Assembly (NCBI GenBank): GCA_902772605.1
Contig: CACYBG010000134.1
Span: forward strand, 1-9,368
Reading direction: 5' to 3'
DNA length: 9,368 bases
DNA from: an uncultured Spirochaetaceae bacterium
GTDB taxonomy: Bacteria > Spirochaetota > Spirochaetia > Treponematales > Treponemataceae
Shown: piece by piece, positions 6,085-9,368 of the stretch
Layout: each line of letters starts with the position of its first letter
Position numbering within the stretch: position 1 is the first letter of the stretch
Notes under the pieces: generated by a model
Told to the model about the DNA's origin: nothing
Seen by the model: only the letters and a program-made list of their open reading frames with translations
Database searches by the model: none
Position numbers and translations under genes: made by a program

Positions 6085-7244
6085 AAGTGGCACAATCAAA
6101 AAAAACGTCAGGTAAAAAAAATACGGGGAAGTCGAAGCCTGCAAGGACGCAAAGGCGTTCCCCTGCACCAAGGAAGAAAGCGAAGGTCAGGAAGAATCTG
6201 AAGGGAGTCGTATGTGCGACTTTAGTCATCGTCCTGGCCTGTGCCGCAGTCATGGCCTTTACGTATTTCTTCTTTATGAAGGATTCGGGAAAAACGGAGG
6301 TGGAACAGGGGCCCTTTGTCGAGGTTCCTGATTCCAATGCCGTCAAGCCTGAAAATCGGGATTCCGAAAAGAAAGGCGGAACAGGGGAAACTCCGAAGCC
6401 CGAGGATAAATCAAGCGGAAAGGACGAACCCGTTTATGAGCTTGTACCGGAAGAAGATGTCAGTCCCGATTTACCGATTGAGACCGATGATAAGGAAGAA
6501 AAAAAATCGGGTGAATCTGAAGAAACGGCCTATTCTTTTCCGGATGCAAAAAACGGTGCAAAAATCTGTTTCGTGATTGACGACGGCGGACAGAACGTGG
6601 AAAACGTAAGGCGATATGCAGAACTCCCTTTTCCGTTGACGATTGCCGTACTTCCGAAGCTTCCGAAGACAAGGGAGTGTGCGGATGCAGTCGTCAGGGG
6701 CGGAAAGGAGCTTATCCTCCATCAACCCATGCAGGCGCACGATTATTCCAGCGGTAAGACTCCGGATCCGGGACCTGGTGCCATACTTCCTGAAATGGAT
6801 TATGAAACCGTTTCCGAGACCGTAAGGGGAAATCTGTCTGAAATCGGTAAGGGCGTGAAGGGGATGAACAACCACGAGGGGTCCCTTATCACCGAAAGCC
6901 GTCTGATGATGGATGCAGTGCTTTCCGTTGCGGAAGACGAGGAAGTGTATTTCCTTGATTCAAGGACCACGTCGGTAAGTGCGGTACAGGAAGCGTCAAG
7001 AAGCAGGGGGATGAAATACATTGCGCGTTTTGCCCCTTTCCTTGACAACGTAATCGACAGGAACAGCATGCTTTCCGAGCTGAAAAAGGGTCTTGCGGTT
7101 GCAAATCGGGATGGATATGCCGTGATAATCGGTCATGTCGATAAGTCCGTCGGAATACTTCCCGACCTGCTTTCAGAAGTCGGACCTGAGCTGGTGAAAA
7201 AGGGGTACGTATTGACGACTCCTTCTGCATTGGGCGTAATGTGA
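6069..7244 (+). CDS. Divergent polysaccharide deacetylase family protein (YibQ-like), membrane-anchored
   Basis: A member of the divergent polysaccharide deacetylase family (PF04748), related to NodB-type zinc-dependent deacetylases; the real substrate of this branch is not well established. 391 residues: a Lys/Arg-rich cytoplasmic tail (1-44), one membrane segment (about 46-68, VVCATLVIVLACAAVMAFTY), a low-complexity charged Pro/Glu/Lys linker (about 70-160), and an extracytoplasmic catalytic-type domain (164-391). Family marks: FVIDDGG (168-174), LHQPM (217-221) followed by DPGPGAI, NNHEGS (267-272, usually NNHMGS), YFLDSRTTSVSA (294-305), FAPFLDN (321-327) and IIGHVDKS (353-360). The ATG at 6069 overlaps the end of the COG0523 gene by 16 bases, suggesting translational coupling. 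A GTG at 6087, three bases after that gene's stop, is an in-frame alternative. Neither start has a strong Shine-Dalgarno. Likely acts at the cell envelope. Confidence 0.88.
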   Translation: MSGRLKVAQSKKTSGKKNTGKSKPARTQRRSPAPRKKAKVRKNLKGVVCATLVIVLACAAVMAFTYFFFMKDSGKTEVEQGPFVEVPDSNAVKPENRDSEKKGGTGETPKPEDKSSGKDEPVYELVPEEDVSPDLPIETDDKEEKKSGESEETAYSFPDAKNGAKICFVIDDGGQNVENVRRYAELPFPLTIAVLPKLPKTRECADAVVRGGKELILHQPMQAHDYSSGKTPDPGPGAILPEMDYETVSETVRGNLSEIGKGVKGMNNHEGSLITESRLMMDAVLSVAEDEEVYFLDSRTTSVSAVQEASRSRGMKYIARFAPFLDNVIDRNSMLSELKKGLAVANRDGYAVIIGHVDKSVGILPDLLSEVGPELVKKGYVLTTPSALGVM

Positions 7245-7376
7245 GGTTCCCGGATAGATGGGAATTGCAGTCCTTAAAAATCTGCTTGCGGCGCTTGTGC
7301 CTTATGGGGCTTGCCTTTAAATTTTTCGGGGCACGGAGGACTTTTCATCCGGGCTTCCGTCTTGGAGTGCGATAGA
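7245..7376 (+). other. Short gap between deacetylase and tsaD genes
   Basis: 132 bases. No hairpin with a T-tract and no clear promoter is visible, so tsaD is probably read from the upstream transcript. It contains a 20-codon frame (7258-7320, MGIAVLKNLLAALVPYGACL) with only a distant GAGG upstream; it is hydrophobic but I cannot support it as a gene. Confidence 0.4.
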
Positions 7377-8414
7377 ATGAAAGTTTTGGGAATAGAAAGT
7401 TCCTGTGATGAAACGGCCTGTGCAATAGTCGAGGACGGACACAGGATAATCAGCAATGTGGTGGCGACTCAGATTCCTTTCCATCAGATTTACAAGGGAG
7501 TGGTGCCTGAAATCGCCAGCCGTAAACATGCGGAGTGGATTCTTCCCGTCGTAAGGCAGGCTCTTGAAGAAGCATCCATGAGCCTTGATGAAGTCGATGC
7601 CGTTGCGGCAACAAACCGTCCGGGACTCATGGGCTCGCTTTTGGTAGGACTTTCTTTCGGTAAGACCCTTGCCTGGTCGGCCGGAAAACCCTTCATTGCG
7701 GTAAACCACATGCTCGGACACATTTACGCTGCACATCTGGTCAATGAAATCGAATATCCCTACATCGGTCTTCTGGTAAGCGGCGGACACACGATAATCG
7801 CCCGTGTCGACGGATTCGACAGTCTGGAGGTTCTGGGGACGACCATAGACGACAGCGTTGGCGAAGCATTCGATAAGGTCGCAAAATTCTACGACCTTGG
7901 ATATCCGGGTGGCGTGATAATCGATTCCCTTGCAAAAGAGGGAAATCCTGCTGCATTTTCATTCCCTGTCCCGAAGATGGATAAGGGAGACCACCGTTAC
8001 GACGTTTCGTTCAGCGGATTGAAAACGGCAGTCATACATCAGGCATCTTCATTCCTCAACAAGGGTTTTGAAAACAGCGTTGCAAACATAGCGGCTTCTT
8101 TTCAGGAAACTGCCTGCAGGACTTTGGTTTCCAGACTCCTTCGTGCAGTCGAGGATACGGGGATAAAGACCGTCGTAGCTGGCGGCGGAGTTGCGGCAAA
8201 TTCAAGGCTCCGTGCAATGCTTGCAGAACATTCCGAACTCAAATGCATTTTCCCGCCGCTCAAACTTTGCGGTGACAACGGTGCGATGATTGCAGGCGTT
8301 GCATACCATTTCCTCCAGAGGGGTGAGACAAGCCCGATGAACACTACGGCCTGTGCAAGAATCCCTCAGTTTAAGCGCGGACTTGCAAACCTTGAGGCAT
8401 TCGGAAGACGTTGA
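7377..8414 (+). CDS. tsaD: tRNA N6-threonylcarbamoyladenosine (t6A) transferase subunit TsaD
   Basis: Transfers the threonylcarbamoyl group from TC-AMP (made by TsaC/TsaB2) to A37 of ANN-decoding tRNAs, working with TsaB and TsaE in the cytoplasm; almost universal and usually essential. 345 residues from the ATG at 7377, which has GGAG (7364-7367) 9 bases upstream; a frame extending to 7311 adds 22 residues absent from the family. Visible marks: GIESSCDET (5-13), NRPGLMGSLLVG (80-91), metal ligands H111 and H115 in NHMLGH, LLVSGGHT (132-139), DDSVGEAFDK (158-167), VSFSGLKTAV (210-219), VAGGGVAANSRLR (267-279), and the third metal ligand D300 in CGDNGAMIAG. The ligand numbering is the same as in the E. 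coli enzyme. No tsaB, tsaC or tsaE is in the window. Probably the last gene of the plus-strand cluster. Confidence 0.97.
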   Translation: MKVLGIESSCDETACAIVEDGHRIISNVVATQIPFHQIYKGVVPEIASRKHAEWILPVVRQALEEASMSLDEVDAVAATNRPGLMGSLLVGLSFGKTLAWSAGKPFIAVNHMLGHIYAAHLVNEIEYPYIGLLVSGGHTIIARVDGFDSLEVLGTTIDDSVGEAFDKVAKFYDLGYPGGVIIDSLAKEGNPAAFSFPVPKMDKGDHRYDVSFSGLKTAVIHQASSFLNKGFENSVANIAASFQETACRTLVSRLLRAVEDTGIKTVVAGGGVAANSRLRAMLAEHSELKCIFPPLKLCGDNGAMIAGVAYHFLQRGETSPMNTTACARIPQFKRGLANLEAFGRR

Positions 8415-8441
8415 GTCCGTTTGATTGAGTTGCAATTCAGG

Positions 8442-8488
8442 AATCCGGGAACGTCAGTAATCGTTTTTTGAGACGTTTCCGGATTTTT
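8442..8488 (+). terminator. Intrinsic terminator after tsaD
   Basis: AATCCGGGAACGTC (8442-8455) pairs with GACGTTTCCGGATT (8472-8485) over 14 positions with a single G-T wobble. The loop is 16 bases and the 3' arm runs into a T-run (8484-8488). It starts 27 bases after the tsaD stop. The hairpin also lies just past the stop of the convergent GH130 gene, but on that strand no T-tract follows, so it mainly serves the plus-strand cluster. Confidence 0.88.
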
Positions 8489-8491
8489 ACG

Positions 8492-9368
8492 TCAGAACTT
8501 TCCTTCGTCTTCGTCCCATTCTCCCTTTTCATCGTGCTCCAGTATGAATTTTACGCATTCATCGACTGTCGTGAAGCAGAGACCGACGACCGTATCGGCA
8601 CATCCGTAGTAGATTGCGATTTTCCCGTCCTTTTCATCAGTCAGTGCGGCTACCGGGAAACACACGTTGTCCACGAATCCGGTCGTTTCATAAGGCATTT
8701 CAGGAGTGAGCATGTAGTCTCCACAACGGTGTCGAACTATGGAAGGTATTTCATGGTCCAATATTGCAGCGGAAAACGAATAGACGAATCCGTTGCAGGT
8801 CGATGATACCCCGTGGTAGAACATGAGCCATCCGAGTTCGTTTTTTCCATCTGGACCGTCATAGCTTATTTCGATTGGAGCAGGTCCGCATCCGATTTTT
8901 ACGCCCTGCCACCATCCTTTTCCGCCTTTCTGCATTACAAGCCTGTGTTCGCCCCAATATTTCATGTCGGGTGACCGTGAAAGAAGAATGTCTCCGAACG
9001 GCGTGTGTCCCGAATCAGACGGCCTTGAAAGCATGACGAACTTACCGTCTATTTTCTTCGGAAAAAGCACTGCATTCCTGTTGAACGGAAGAAACGGATT
9101 TTCCAGCCTGGTGAAATCCTTGAAGTCCCTTGTGCATGCCACCCCGATCGAAGCACCGTCGAAGTCTCCGCACCAGAGTATGTACCATGTTCCGTCAATC
9201 TCTACGCAGCGCGGATCGTAGGCGTAAAAAGGGTCGTGAGGCTTTCCGTCCGGATCATGCATGTGGATTTTTTCCCTCTGTATGTTCCAGTGGATTCCGT
9301 CGTCCGAATCGCCTGTGTGTAGGAATGGACGTGAAGACGTATCCTCCGCTCGGAATATGCCCTTGAAT
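8492..9368 (-). CDS. GH130 family beta-mannoside phosphorylase or hydrolase (N-terminus beyond right edge)
   Basis: The frame is open from the window edge to the stop at 8492-8494: 291 residues. A Met at 9262 is internal, because family-like sequence continues upstream of it (FKGIFRAEDTSSRPF, then TGDSDDGIHWN). GH130 enzymes split beta-mannosidic bonds, mostly by phosphorolysis to mannose 1-phosphate, in mannan or N-glycan use; some members are hydrolases. Visible marks: FRAE at the start, SDDGIHW, YDPRCVEIDGTWYILW (about 50-65, whose DPR holds the proposed proton-donor Asp), KIGCGPAPI, LGWLMFYHGVSST, PYETTGFVDNVCFP and KIAIYYGCADT. The family is usually about 320-390 residues, so only a short N-terminal part is missing. 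No signal peptide can be judged. The subfamily, and so phosphorylase versus hydrolase and the substrate, cannot be decided by eye. It converges on tsaD with 77 bases between the stops and seems functionally unrelated to it. Confidence 0.85.
   Translation of the reverse strand, partial: FKGIFRAEDTSSRPFLHTGDSDDGIHWNIQREKIHMHDPDGKPHDPFYAYDPRCVEIDGTWYILWCGDFDGASIGVACTRDFKDFTRLENPFLPFNRNAVLFPKKIDGKFVMLSRPSDSGHTPFGDILLSRSPDMKYWGEHRLVMQKGGKGWWQGVKIGCGPAPIEISYDGPDGKNELGWLMFYHGVSSTCNGFVYSFSAAILDHEIPSIVRHRCGDYMLTPEMPYETTGFVDNVCFPVAALTDEKDGKIAIYYGCADTVVGLCFTTVDECVKFILEHDEKGEWDEDEGKF

Noticed and set aside
7258..7320. 20-codon hydrophobic small frame between deacetylase and tsaD genes
   Set aside because: The only Shine-Dalgarno-like GAGG is too far from the ATG, and a frame this short is expected by chance. 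Kept only as a note in the gap entry.
7311..7376. 22-residue extension of TsaD
   Set aside because: The family begins at MKVLGIESS, the GGAG site matches the ATG at 7377, and metal-ligand numbering from that start equals that of E. coli TsaD.

Overview
This looks like ordinary chromosomal DNA from a host-associated, anaerobic-type bacterium. My best guess is a gut or rumen spirochaete of the genus Treponema. The guess rests on the style of the chemoreceptor, a flagellar-type (sigma-28) -10 motif in front of it, a TTG start, a plant-mannan-type GH130 enzyme and moderate GC content. It is an inference without any search. No mobile element, CRISPR array, rRNA or tRNA was seen.

Layout: the left half (1 to about 4509) is read on the minus strand. 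Going downstream from the divergent centre it holds a chemoreceptor gene (2410-4509), a strong intrinsic terminator, a well-formed sigma-70 promoter, ilvB for the acetolactate synthase large subunit (528-2279), and the first 172 codons of an ATP-grasp-like gene that starts with TTG and runs off the left edge. A 327-base divergent intergenic region (4510-4836) separates this half from a plus-strand cluster. That cluster is a COG0523/CobW-type metallochaperone GTPase with a very His/Asp-rich linker (4837-6084), a membrane-anchored divergent polysaccharide deacetylase (6069-7244) and tsaD, the tRNA t6A enzyme (7377-8414). It ends in a strong hairpin terminator. Facing it from the right edge is a partial GH130 gene on the minus strand (8492-9368).

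How the genes may work together: the three plus-strand genes are closely spaced or overlapping and end in one visible terminator, so they are probably one operon. TsaD is a metal enzyme and the deacetylase family is related to zinc enzymes, so a link to the metallochaperone is conceivable but unproven. ilvB has no ilvN beside it. The chemoreceptor, ilvB and GH130 genes appear to be independent units. I found no clearly new system. The best leads are the metallochaperone-deacetylase-tsaD cluster, the apparently leaderless ilvB, and the TTG-started ATP-grasp gene, which is easy to miss.
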